A DNA stretch of 6,445 nucleotides from CAYURR01 sp964446745. Its GTDB lineage: Bacteria; Bacillota; Clostridia; Lachnospirales; WQUN01. The stretch is from NCBI GenBank assembly GCA_964446745.1, contig CAYURR010000170.1, positions 1-6,445 of the forward strand, read 5' to 3'. The translations under genes and the position numbers were made by a program. Positions 1-5,757 of the stretch are shown piece after piece. The notes below the pieces were generated by a model, which saw only the letters and a program-made list of their open reading frames with translations, searched no databases and had not been told where the DNA came from. Positions within the stretch are counted from its first letter, which is position 1; every line of letters starts with the position of its first letter.

Positions 1-862
1 CGCAGCCCGGTTCACGTTCATGCTTGCAATCGTCAAATCGACATTTTCCAAAAAACTCCTCGACATCCGAAAACGCGCTACCCAAGCCATCCGATACATC
101 CAGCATACCGAGTTCGCGCATGCCCGGCGTGTCTATGATCATCAATCCGCTTTTAAGCAAAATTAATTCGCGATGCGTTGTCGTATGCCGCCCACGCGCG
201 TCATCCTCGCGTATCTCTTTCGTAGCCATCAGTTCCTCACCAGCAAGCGCGTTTACGAGGCTCGATTTTCCCACGCCCGACGATCCCAAAAATACGATCG
301 TCTTCCCGGACAATGCATATCTGTCGAGGGCCTCCATGCCATAGCCCGTTTTAGCACTGACCGCGTATACATCGACACCAATCGCATATCGTTTGGTTGT
401 TGCGATGGTCTCGGCATGATCGCCGTCCAAGTCCGCTTTTGTCAAGATAACGACCGGTGTCGCTCCGCTCTGCCATGACTGCGTGATATAGCGTTCGAGC
501 CTCTTGTGGTTAAAGTCCGAATTTAGAGACTGCATTACGAATACATAATCAAAATTTGCAGCCACTGTCTGTTCTCCGCGCAGGGTCCAAGCATCCGAAC
601 GTTTGAAGCAGGTCTTACGCGTTAGTGTCTTATATATCTGGCTGTCGCCCGTCGGGTTATATGTGATCTTCACAAAATCCCCTACGGTCGGGTATTCCTC
701 AGTGCCTTGCAGATAATACACGGTGGGCTTCAACCGCCCGTGGGTATGCCCATGCTCGCACACCAGCGCGTAACGCTCCCTGTGCACAGCCGTCACACGC
801 GCTGTAGTGCCATCTTGCTGTATTAAGTCCTCTGTAAAGCCATATTGCATTAAATCGATCAT
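1..862 (-). CDS. rsgA: Ribosome small-subunit-dependent GTPase A, 3' end beyond window
   Basis: I translated the minus strand by hand; 287 codons lie in the window and the C-terminus is cut off by the left edge. The GTPase motifs occur in the circularly permuted order typical of RsgA/YjeQ: G4 TKAD (residues 141-144), G5 SAKTG (169-173), G1 GSSGVGKS (193-200), a G2 region RHTTTHRE (225-232) and G3 DTPGMRE (244-250). An OB-fold-like N-terminal part (about 18-90) precedes them. The family zinc site follows, with Cys274, Cys279, His281 and Cys287 in the CRFDDCKH...EPGC pattern; roughly 60-70 residues are missing. RsgA family members bind the 30S subunit late in assembly and hydrolyse GTP on it, in the cytoplasm. 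The start at 862 is chosen because AGGAGG lies five bases upstream (868-873); Met5 is an alternative. The gene stands behind a long attenuator-like leader (919-1064), unusual for a housekeeping assembly factor, so it may be a second, inducible paralogue. Family call is firm; inducibility is inference. Confidence 0.95.
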   Translation of the reverse strand, partial: MIDLMQYGFTEDLIQQDGTTARVTAVHRERYALVCEHGHTHGRLKPTVYYLQGTEEYPTVGDFVKITYNPTGDSQIYKTLTRKTCFKRSDAWTLRGEQTVAANFDYVFVMQSLNSDFNHKRLERYITQSWQSGATPVVILTKADLDGDHAETIATTKRYAIGVDVYAVSAKTGYGMEALDRYALSGKTIVFLGSSGVGKSSLVNALAGEELMATKEIREDDARGRHTTTHRELILLKSGLMIIDTPGMRELGMLDVSDGLGSAFSDVEEFFGKCRFDDCKHEREPGC

Positions 863-918
863 TATATCCTCCTGTTTACATCTGAAGCTGTTAGACAACC
901 TCTCCGACAAAAGGGCAT

Positions 919-967
919 AAAAATACCGCGGTCAAGCAGCCTTTACACAGACTGCCGAACCGCGGTA
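919..967 (-). terminator. Attenuator terminator upstream of rsgA
   Basis: On the minus strand a perfect 9-bp stem, TACCGCGGT (959-967) with ACCGCGGTA (924-932), encloses a further GCAG/CTGC stem (952-955 with 936-939), and is followed directly by five U residues (919-923). This is a strong intrinsic terminator located after the leader peptide and 57 bases before the rsgA start, so it should stop most rsgA transcripts unless the alternative pairing at 955-977 forms. An extra 8-bp outer pairing, AGGGCATA (999-1006) with TATGCCCT (912-919), could extend or replace the structure and includes the leader stop codon. Confidence 0.85.
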
Positions 968-988
968 CGGTTTTCGGAATGCTCGAAA
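955..988 (-). promoter_or_regulatory. Antiterminator and competing hairpin in the rsgA leader
   Basis: In the minus-strand RNA, TTTCG (984-988) can pair with CGAAA (972-976), a 5-bp stem with a 7-base loop. Alternatively CCGAA-AA-CCG-like bases at 968-977 can pair with CGGTTCGG (955-962) across a two-base bulge. The two share 972-977, so they exclude each other, and the second also occupies 959-962, part of the terminator's 5' arm. This is the 1:2 / 2:3 / 3:4 logic of attenuators. Pairings were found by hand, without energy calculation. Confidence 0.5.
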
Positions 989-1004
989 GGTTACCTGATA
1001 TGCC

Positions 1005-1064
1005 CTATGTTGTAATTAAACCTACAATTACCGAGTTTTTGAAATTAGTCATAGTGTTCATCAT
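1005..1064 (-). CDS. Leader peptide of the rsgA attenuator (19 aa)
   Basis: The short reading frame encodes MMNTMTNFKNSVIVGLITT and ends at TAG (1005-1007). The start is supported by GAAAGGGG (1073-1080), which ends eight bases upstream of the first ATG; this is a well-placed Shine-Dalgarno. The frame lies between a candidate promoter and a terminator hairpin that precedes rsgA, so its likely job is to be translated as a sensor of ribosome speed rather than to make a functional peptide. Its 3' half (1012-1031) can fold into a GTAATT/AATTAC hairpin, which a translating ribosome would open. A second frame in the same RNA, MYYDEHYD (1045-1071), begins seven bases earlier but has no room for a Shine-Dalgarno. 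I do not recognise the peptide as a named leader. Coding status is inferred from placement only. Confidence 0.55.
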   Translation of the reverse strand: MMNTMTNFKNSVIVGLITT

Positions 1065-1105
1065 AGTACATACCCCTTTCGTTTAGGTGTTGCGGTATTT
1101 GTTTA

Positions 1106-1134
1106 GATATAACATATCTTAGAAAAAATAGCAA
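1106..1134 (-). promoter_or_regulatory. Candidate sigma-A promoter of the rsgA leader
   Basis: On the minus strand a -35-like TTGCTA (1129-1134) is followed after 17 bases by a -10-like TATATC (1106-1111), which would start transcription near 1099, about 35 bases before the leader peptide start. A perfect dyad, AGATAT-3 nt-ATATCT (1105-1119), covers the -10 region and could be an operator or chance AT-rich symmetry. Judged by eye only. Confidence 0.5.
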
Positions 1135-1376
1135 GTGGTTACCAATTATTTCAAAACACTCACTCATTGCGAGTGTGTGGATGGTTCGTCAGGAACGCCC
1201 ATGTACACACTTCAACAATAGCAGAAAAGCCGATAAATACGTCAAAAAGCTAAAGCAGACACCGAAGAATAATTGTCTGCTTTTCTTATGTTGCAGATGA
1301 AATTTGTTAGCTACATTTAATGCTTGATTATTCGCAATATGTCGTGTTACCGATGAATATTTCGCCATCGTCCAAA
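1135..1376. other. Intergenic region between rsgA leader and anti-sigma gene
   Basis: I see no convincing gene here. It holds a short imperfect inverted repeat, ACACTC/GAGTGT (1156-1161 with 1171-1176, 9-base loop), with no U-tract, plus the terminator at 1252-1284. A 12-codon minus-strand frame (1164-1202) has no Shine-Dalgarno and is not called. Confidence 0.6.
1252..1284 (-). terminator. Bidirectional intrinsic terminator after the sigma/anti-sigma operon
   Basis: A perfect 10-bp stem, AAAGCAGACA (1252-1261) with TGTCTGCTTT (1274-1283), has a 12-base loop. Its A-rich and T-rich flanks give a U-rich tail in either direction. On the minus strand it lies about 95 bases after the stop of the gene at 1377-2372 and before the rsgA promoter, so it separates the two units. 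Confidence 0.7.
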
Positions 1377-2372
1377 CTATTCCACAATTTCTCTGATAAT
1401 TTGTTCATAATCGGCATTAGTAAAACCGGAAGTTTCAAAATCTTTATACACTGTAATTACTAATTCATACGATACACCGTCTTTAGTCCACGCATATATA
1501 TATGCAGCTAATCCCTTATCACTAAGACTAAGATCTTCCATTCTATAAACAGTTGTTCCGGAAATGTCTATTTCTTCAATCAAGCTTGTGACAGAGTAAT
1601 AAGAATACGGATCAGTTCCTGCTTCTCTTGTTTTCTCTATAGAAAGCCATATAGAAGATAACCATTCATTATCATCTCCGCCTCCCCAAGAAGTGGTAAC
1701 ACATTCGATACCTCTGTTGCCCTTGTCCATAATATATAATTCGTCATTCGAAAGCAATCCGGGAAAGACAGGTAGTTTGAACTCTGTTCCTAAAAACTCG
1801 GCGGCTTGTTCATGTGTAACAGTCTTGGGCATATTTTCTTCTGTCAAAGTGATTAATACCTCTTCATAATCCAACATCCAAGAAAGACTGTAAATCAAGA
1901 AACCCTTTTCATCATAAACATTTCCAGGTCTTCTTGCGTAGCAAAATTCATTTGAGGTAATTACAGCTCCCGGAATTTCAGATAACGGGATTATTAAGTT
2001 GATTTCATCTCCATTCTCATTGAAAATTTTATTTGAGAGCTGGCTGTTGATTTTATTAGCTGTTTCAATATCAAAACGAGCTGAATCTTCCGAGAATTCT
2101 TCAATAGAAATAAATTCCGCTCTATTCATATTGCTAATATCCGTAGTTTCCCATCCCGCTTTCAAACCTGCGTCGGCGCGTTCATGGAATTTTCTCAAGG
2201 CAGCGTAAACGGTGATAGATACTCCAAGAAGAACTGCGACCGTAGCCGCTATAATCGCGATCTTACGGACATGAAAATGTTTTTGGGTTTGCAAATAGCA
2301 TTTATTGCGGACTTGTTCTAAATCCGGCATTTCTCCCCGGACAGTATACTCAATAATTTCCCTGCCTTTCAT
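1377..2372 (-). CDS. Single-pass membrane protein, probable anti-sigma factor with DUF4367-like domain
   Basis: The protein has 331 residues: a short cytoplasmic N-terminus (about 1-36), one transmembrane helix (about 37-59, IAIIAATVAVLLG core) and a large outside domain of about 270 residues. The C-terminal half, from the EQAAEFLG...LPVFPG stretch to the end, resembles DUF4367 by pattern; this is by eye. The gene starts 15 bases after the ECF sigma gene, the usual place of an anti-sigma factor that holds its sigma at the membrane and releases it on an outside signal. No HxxxCxxC zinc anti-sigma motif is visible, and the N-terminal segment is very short for sigma binding. I chose ATG at 2372, because AAAGGTGGT ends eight bases upstream, rather than the in-frame GTG at 2384, which lies within that Shine-Dalgarno. 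Base composition is AT-rich like its sigma partner. The signal sensed is unknown. Confidence 0.75.
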   Translation of the reverse strand: MKGREIIEYTVRGEMPDLEQVRNKCYLQTQKHFHVRKIAIIAATVAVLLGVSITVYAALRKFHERADAGLKAGWETTDISNMNRAEFISIEEFSEDSARFDIETANKINSQLSNKIFNENGDEINLIIPLSEIPGAVITSNEFCYARRPGNVYDEKGFLIYSLSWMLDYEEVLITLTEENMPKTVTHEQAAEFLGTEFKLPVFPGLLSNDELYIMDKGNRGIECVTTSWGGGDDNEWLSSIWLSIEKTREAGTDPYSYYSVTSLIEEIDISGTTVYRMEDLSLSDKGLAAYIYAWTKDGVSYELVITVYKDFETSGFTNADYEQIIREIVE

Positions 2373-2387
2373 AGAATATACCACCTT

Positions 2388-2927
2388 TCATTTTAATAGA
2401 TTTTGCAGTTCTTTTAATGTACGGTACAGCTTGTTTTTTACATTTGATTCGCTCATAGAAAGAGCATTTGCGATTTCGGGAATAGTCAAACCTAAATCAT
2501 AAAAAAGATAATAAACCTTTTTTACATCCTCCGATTTTGTCATAATAAACTGCCGAGCATCATCAAGTAAAACTTGATTAATCGAATAATCTTCCGTTGT
2601 GAAAGCATCCATATTAAAATCGGAAAAATCGGCTTCATCGTTATCTTCATTGTTTGCGTTCAAGGAAACAATGTTCCGCAATCGTTCCAACAACGAGTAA
2701 TACCGAGCAATTTTTTGTTTCGCCATGCGTAAAACAAAAGCTTTATCGTTTGTCACATATCCCTCTCCGCGTTTATTTAAGACTTGATATAATTCCATAT
2801 AAGTTTCTTGAAAAATGTCGCTTATATCGGCGGTATTCCTACATTTAGCAGTAATAAACGTCAGAACAGTTTTACTTGTGGAATTATATATATCATCGAA
2901 CCGCGAAGCGATGTTTGGGTTCAACAT
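2388..2927 (-). CDS. ECF-family RNA polymerase sigma factor
   Basis: This 179-residue protein has the two-domain layout of extracytoplasmic-function sigma factors. Region 2 covers about residues 9-80 and includes DISDIFQETYMELYQ (34-48), the form of the region 2 helix that contacts core polymerase and the -10 element. Region 4 covers about 115-178 with a helix-turn-helix, LTIPEIANALSMSESNVKNK (147-166), that should read the -35 element. An acidic linker (about 92-107) joins them. Length is normal for the family. The start is ATG at 2927, with a Shine-Dalgarno-like AAGTGGTGAT just upstream; an adjacent in-frame TTG at 2930 is possible. The stop TGA precedes the membrane partner by 15 bases, so the two are probably cotranscribed and coupled. 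The target regulon cannot be read from this window, apart from a possible own promoter at 2955-2984. Confidence 0.9.
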   Translation of the reverse strand: MLNPNIASRFDDIYNSTSKTVLTFITAKCRNTADISDIFQETYMELYQVLNKRGEGYVTNDKAFVLRMAKQKIARYYSLLERLRNIVSLNANNEDNDEADFSDFNMDAFTTEDYSINQVLLDDARQFIMTKSEDVKKVYYLFYDLGLTIPEIANALSMSESNVKNKLYRTLKELQNLLK

Positions 2928-2954
2928 CAAATCACCACTTCCCTTCTACTATAT

Positions 2955-2984
2955 ATAGCGGCGTGTTAGCCACAAAAAGTTTCA
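2955..2984 (-). promoter_or_regulatory. Candidate ECF-type autoregulatory promoter of the sigma operon
   Basis: On the minus strand TGAAACTTTTT (TGAAAC at 2979-2984) matches the -35 motif known for B. subtilis SigW-class promoters (TGAAAC-N-TTTT). A CGCTAT (2955-2960) follows after 18 bases, slightly long and one base off the CGTAT-like -10. An overlapping sigma-A reading, TTGTGG-16-TATAGT, is also possible. ECF genes often transcribe themselves, which favours the first reading. No experimental support. Confidence 0.4.
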
Positions 2985-3028
2985 TTAAAATAAATCAAAG
3001 CACAGAAAACTATTCTTTTATTCTTCAT
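2966..3028 (-). CDS. Orphan 20-codon ORF downstream of the glycosidase-like gene
   Basis: The frame MKNKRIVFCALIYFNETFCG begins 19 bases after the glycosidase-like gene stop, with a good Shine-Dalgarno (AAAGGAG, ten bases upstream) and a basic-then-hydrophobic start like a signal or membrane segment, but stops after 20 codons. It overlaps the candidate sigma promoter. It could be a real small membrane peptide, the residual 5' end of a lost operon gene, or chance. I recognise no homologue. Confidence 0.3.
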   Translation of the reverse strand: MKNKRIVFCALIYFNETFCG

Positions 3029-3047
3029 CTTAGACCACTCCTTTGTT

Positions 3048-4982
3048 TTACGATATCAAAAACTCCTGATCATACATAAGCGTCCAGAGCCGCATAGCTG
3101 TCGGCCATGCCACAAACCATTTGTTTATACCGCCCTTGGGGCTGCTCCCGTATAACTTTTGAAAGCCCCAGTTCGTATGGAACGAAGCTTCGCCCTGCGC
3201 GCCATACGGATATGCTATGCCGTCATATACAAAATCCCTGTCCGCTATACATAGTATTCCGTTGTTCCACATCAGCTGTGCAATGCTATGCCATTTGCTT
3301 TCGCCTGTTATTTTGTACAGTCGTTCAAGGTCCTGACATATCAGCACTCCCCACGGATCCAGGTGATGATGCTGGGCCGATACCGACGTGCCCCCGAGGG
3401 TTCTGTAGCCGAGGTTCTTCATATCGCTGTTCGCATCGATTTCCACATCATACAAATATGTCCATGACAGCAGATAATATCCCGCGCGCTCCGCGACCTC
3501 AAGATAATACGCCTTGCCGGTTATTTCATATAACGAAATGGCCGTGTTTAATATCGGATAACAGGTTTCCTTGTCCACGCAGCAGGTATCCAGCGCCCCG
3601 GCCGTACACGCGAAGCGCTGCAGATCCCTCTGATCATAAAAGGCCAGTGCCCTCTCGGCAGTCTCCAGATAGCGATCGTCTTTGCATATCTGATATGCCT
3701 TTATGAGCGGCATATTAATAAAGATGCCCACGGTGCCGTCACCGTCTACGAGGTTTCCGTTCGCATCCCATAGCTTACCGAAGCCGTAATCCTCAGAGTA
3801 ATGTCCGCACATAAAATCGCATAGACCATTTCCGTATGCAAGCCATTCCGGCTTATCTATGCCCATCGCCTTTAGCTCCTCATAAGCGCACAACACATGA
3901 TAGGCCCCTCCGCCCATGTTGCATGTATCGGCCACATCGGGCACTGGCTTTGTCAGGTCGTCCGGAAAATGCGTACCGATCAGTCCGTTTTCAAATCTGT
4001 TGTGCTTTACCCAGGTGTCGATGACATCTATGCCGATCTGCATGAAGTTTTTGTCCCCGTAACGTCTATGGTGGCATATAAACGCCCTTGCCAATGCCGC
4101 GTTTTGCCCGCACCAACCCAATTCGTACAGCCCGCTCGATCGCGTCCTTACAATACCATCCTTATCCGGCATGCAGCCGATAGAAAACAGCTTATATTCC
4201 CCATGCGTCTCCAGTAGCCACTCTTTTGCGTAGCCGATACCCATGTCCCAGACCTTTTGATTGCTTAAGACCTTTTCCGACTGCGGATTAAATACCTCCA
4301 GCGCTTTATCATATACCGCCATCAAGCCAAAGTTTGGATACTTTGGTTTCGAAATGACCGCATACGCCGTGACCGAAAAGCTTTGGCCTTTAGAGAGGCT
4401 GATATAATTTTTGATCGGCGCGCTATATGCATCCCTATACGCATAGGTAACGGGTAGCTCAATCTCCGGATAATAGATCCTGTGTGTATATGTACCGTCC
4501 GGATTCTCCGATAGTGAACCCGCTGAAATCAGGCTCTCCTTAGTGGCACAGTCTGCAAACATTGCGACCGTATATGCCCCTTCGCTGATCGTGACCGATG
4601 GTATACCGCTGCGAGAGTAACTGAATACCCACGGTTCACCGTCCCTTGACAACCCCTTCGGTTCATTGCCGTTACCGAATGCATTTTTGTTATACATTAC
4701 GCCCGGGATCACGCTGAAATGCGGCGCATCCACTGTGGTCAGTCGGATAGCAAAAATATAATCCTCTGTACCTCCGTCCGCACCATCGCCTATGTTCTTC
4801 CAAGTGCTTTCAATCTTGAATAACCCGTCGCCGCAGTCCGAAATCTTACGGCTTATCCGGATACGCTTGTCTGCAAAAATCCCTTCCGCTTCATCCCCCG
4901 AAACCTGTGGAGGCACATGCGTTTCGCCATTTAGGATGTATTCGGCTATGCAAGTAGATGTGATGTACTGCTTGATGTCCAT
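3048..4982 (-). CDS. (alpha/alpha)6-barrel glycosidase-like protein, family unassigned
   Basis: The 644-residue protein has no signal peptide or membrane segment, so it is probably cytoplasmic. Residues 1 to about 215 are rich in beta-strand-like segments and probably form a sandwich domain. From about 240 to 640 there is a run of amphipathic helix pairs with aromatic loops, typical of six-hairpin (alpha/alpha)6 barrels: GLYELGWCGQNAALA (284-298), DTCNMGGGAYHVLCAYEEL (352-370), NTAISLYEITGKAYYLEVAERA (start 479), and QHHHLDPWG (537-545). Similar folds occur in glycoside hydrolases of unsaturated uronic acids, GH127-type arabinofuranosidases and polysaccharide lyases. I cannot assign one, nor name catalytic residues with certainty; the His cluster 538-540 and nearby Asp542 are candidates. 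Start ATG at 4982 has a moderate Shine-Dalgarno (GAAGGGA). No sugar transporter or regulator is adjacent. No clear terminator follows, so read-through into the sigma operon is possible. GC content is clearly higher than in the sigma pair. Confidence 0.6.
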   Translation of the reverse strand: MDIKQYITSTCIAEYILNGETHVPPQVSGDEAEGIFADKRIRISRKISDCGDGLFKIESTWKNIGDGADGGTEDYIFAIRLTTVDAPHFSVIPGVMYNKNAFGNGNEPKGLSRDGEPWVFSYSRSGIPSVTISEGAYTVAMFADCATKESLISAGSLSENPDGTYTHRIYYPEIELPVTYAYRDAYSAPIKNYISLSKGQSFSVTAYAVISKPKYPNFGLMAVYDKALEVFNPQSEKVLSNQKVWDMGIGYAKEWLLETHGEYKLFSIGCMPDKDGIVRTRSSGLYELGWCGQNAALARAFICHHRRYGDKNFMQIGIDVIDTWVKHNRFENGLIGTHFPDDLTKPVPDVADTCNMGGGAYHVLCAYEELKAMGIDKPEWLAYGNGLCDFMCGHYSEDYGFGKLWDANGNLVDGDGTVGIFINMPLIKAYQICKDDRYLETAERALAFYDQRDLQRFACTAGALDTCCVDKETCYPILNTAISLYEITGKAYYLEVAERAGYYLLSWTYLYDVEIDANSDMKNLGYRTLGGTSVSAQHHHLDPWGVLICQDLERLYKITGESKWHSIAQLMWNNGILCIADRDFVYDGIAYPYGAQGEASFHTNWGFQKLYGSSPKGGINKWFVAWPTAMRLWTLMYDQEFLIS

Positions 4983-5005
4983 ACCGTTCTTCCCTTCACT
5001 CTTGT

Positions 5006-5034
5006 GTTTTAGTTCAGTTTATTGCTTTGTTCAA
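5006..5034 (-). promoter_or_regulatory. Candidate promoter of the glycosidase-like gene
   Basis: On the minus strand TTGAAC (5029-5034) and TAAAAC (5006-5011) are separated by 17 bases, a plausible sigma-A promoter ending about 24 bases before the start codon. Each hexamer matches consensus at four of six positions, so this is a modest call. Confidence 0.35.
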
Positions 5035-5045
5035 TAAAGTCAATC

Positions 5046-5075
5046 CTCATATTTCCCAACATATCCGAATAGGTT
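5046..5075 (+). promoter_or_regulatory. Possible sporulation (sigma-E-like) promoter of spmAB
   Basis: CTCATATT (5046-5053) resembles the sigma-E -35 element (GKCATATT) and is followed after 14 bases by AATAGGTT (5068-5075), a poor -10 compared with CATACAMT. In B. subtilis spmA and spmB are transcribed in the mother cell by sigma-E, which is why this was looked for. The -10 matches only about half of its positions. Confidence 0.25.
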
Positions 5076-5109
5076 GTATAGAGGCTTTGTATGGAAGAGG
5101 ATTGATAGT

Positions 5110-5757
5110 GTGTTAAATTACCTATGGGGCGGGATGATATTAATAGGTGTGCTGGTCGGGCTGTTGAACGGGCGGCTCGCCGAGATGACAAATGCGGCGA
5201 TCACCTCGGCAAAGGATGCTGTGACGCTATGCATAACAATGCTCGGTGTGATGAGCATGTGGACGGGTCTTATAAAGATAGCCGAGAAGGCCGGGCTTGT
5301 GGACGCGCTCTCAAAGCGCATGATGCCGTTGTTGCGTTATCTTTTTCCCGAGATCCCGGCGGGTCATAACGCATTCAAATACATATCAATGAATTTCATC
5401 GCGGATATATTCGGGCTGGGCTGGGCCTCTACCCCGGCGGGCTTAAAGGCCATCGAGGAGATGCAAAACCTGAACACAAAAAAGGACACCGCTAGTCGTA
5501 GCATGTGTATGTTCATGACGATAAACATGTCGAGCCTGCAGTTGATTACAATTAGCATCGTCGCATATAGGTCGCAATACGGTTCGGTCTCTCCATCCGA
5601 GATCATAGGCCCTGGCATCATCGCGACCTTCGTGTCCACGATAACAGGCATCATCGCATGCAAATGTCTCGAAAAGACCTGGGATGCACAATCAAGCGTA
5701 AAGCCGACGCGATCAAACATACGACCATCTCGCACACGTAAGGAGCATGCCGCATGA
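5110..5757 (+). CDS. spmA: Spore maturation protein A
   Basis: The 215-residue membrane protein closely matches SpmA by pattern: an N-terminal LNYLWGGMILIGVLVGLLNGRL segment (from residue 2), TSAKDAVTLCITMLGVMSMW, a conserved GLGWASTPAGLKA region, NMSSLQLITIS and SEIIGPGIIATFVSTITGIIA. It belongs to the nucleoside-recognition (Gate) domain family of multipass membrane proteins. In B. subtilis SpmA and SpmB are needed for full spore core dehydration and heat resistance; the transported substrate is not established. I chose GTG at 5110, giving the usual MLNYLWGGM start, because GGAAGAGG (5093-5100) sits nine bases upstream; a TTG at 5074 would add 12 atypical residues. The tail after about residue 190 is polar and probably disordered. 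It overlaps spmB by four bases (ATGA). In B. subtilis dacB lies directly upstream; here it is absent from the window and a divergent glycosidase-like gene sits there. Confidence 0.92.
   Translation: MLNYLWGGMILIGVLVGLLNGRLAEMTNAAITSAKDAVTLCITMLGVMSMWTGLIKIAEKAGLVDALSKRMMPLLRYLFPEIPAGHNAFKYISMNFIADIFGLGWASTPAGLKAIEEMQNLNTKKDTASRSMCMFMTINMSSLQLITISIVAYRSQYGSVSPSEIIGPGIIATFVSTITGIIACKCLEKTWDAQSSVKPTRSNIRPSRTRKEHAA

Noticed and set aside
24..478. Two plus-strand ORFs (106 and 101 aa) at the left end
   Set aside because: They lie antisense to rsgA, whose GTPase and zinc motifs are clear on the minus strand; the translations have no recognisable domain and are Ser/Pro/Arg-rich shadows.
1156..1176. 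ACACTC/GAGTGT inverted repeat as a terminator or attachment site
   Set aside because: The stem is six base pairs with no U-tract, and no matching copy, integrase or transposase is in the window.
1164..1202. 12-codon minus-strand frame MGVPDEPSTHSQ upstream of the rsgA leader promoter
   Set aside because: It has no Shine-Dalgarno and lies upstream of the candidate promoter, so there is nothing to support translation.
2373..2384. GTG at 2384 as start of the anti-sigma gene
   Set aside because: The GTG lies within the AAAGGTGGT that serves as Shine-Dalgarno for the ATG at 2372.
3107..3706. 199-aa plus-strand ORF inside the glycosidase-like gene
   Set aside because: It is Pro/Cys/Arg-rich, low-complexity antisense translation of a long gene with coherent protein features on the other strand.
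5074..5109. TTG at 5074 as the spmA start
   Set aside because: It has no Shine-Dalgarno and adds 12 residues atypical of SpmA; GTG at 5110 has GGAAGAGG at the right distance and gives the usual N-terminus.
5364..5735. 123-aa minus-strand ORF across spmA
   Set aside because: It is antisense to conserved spmA membrane segments; no Shine-Dalgarno or domain supports it.
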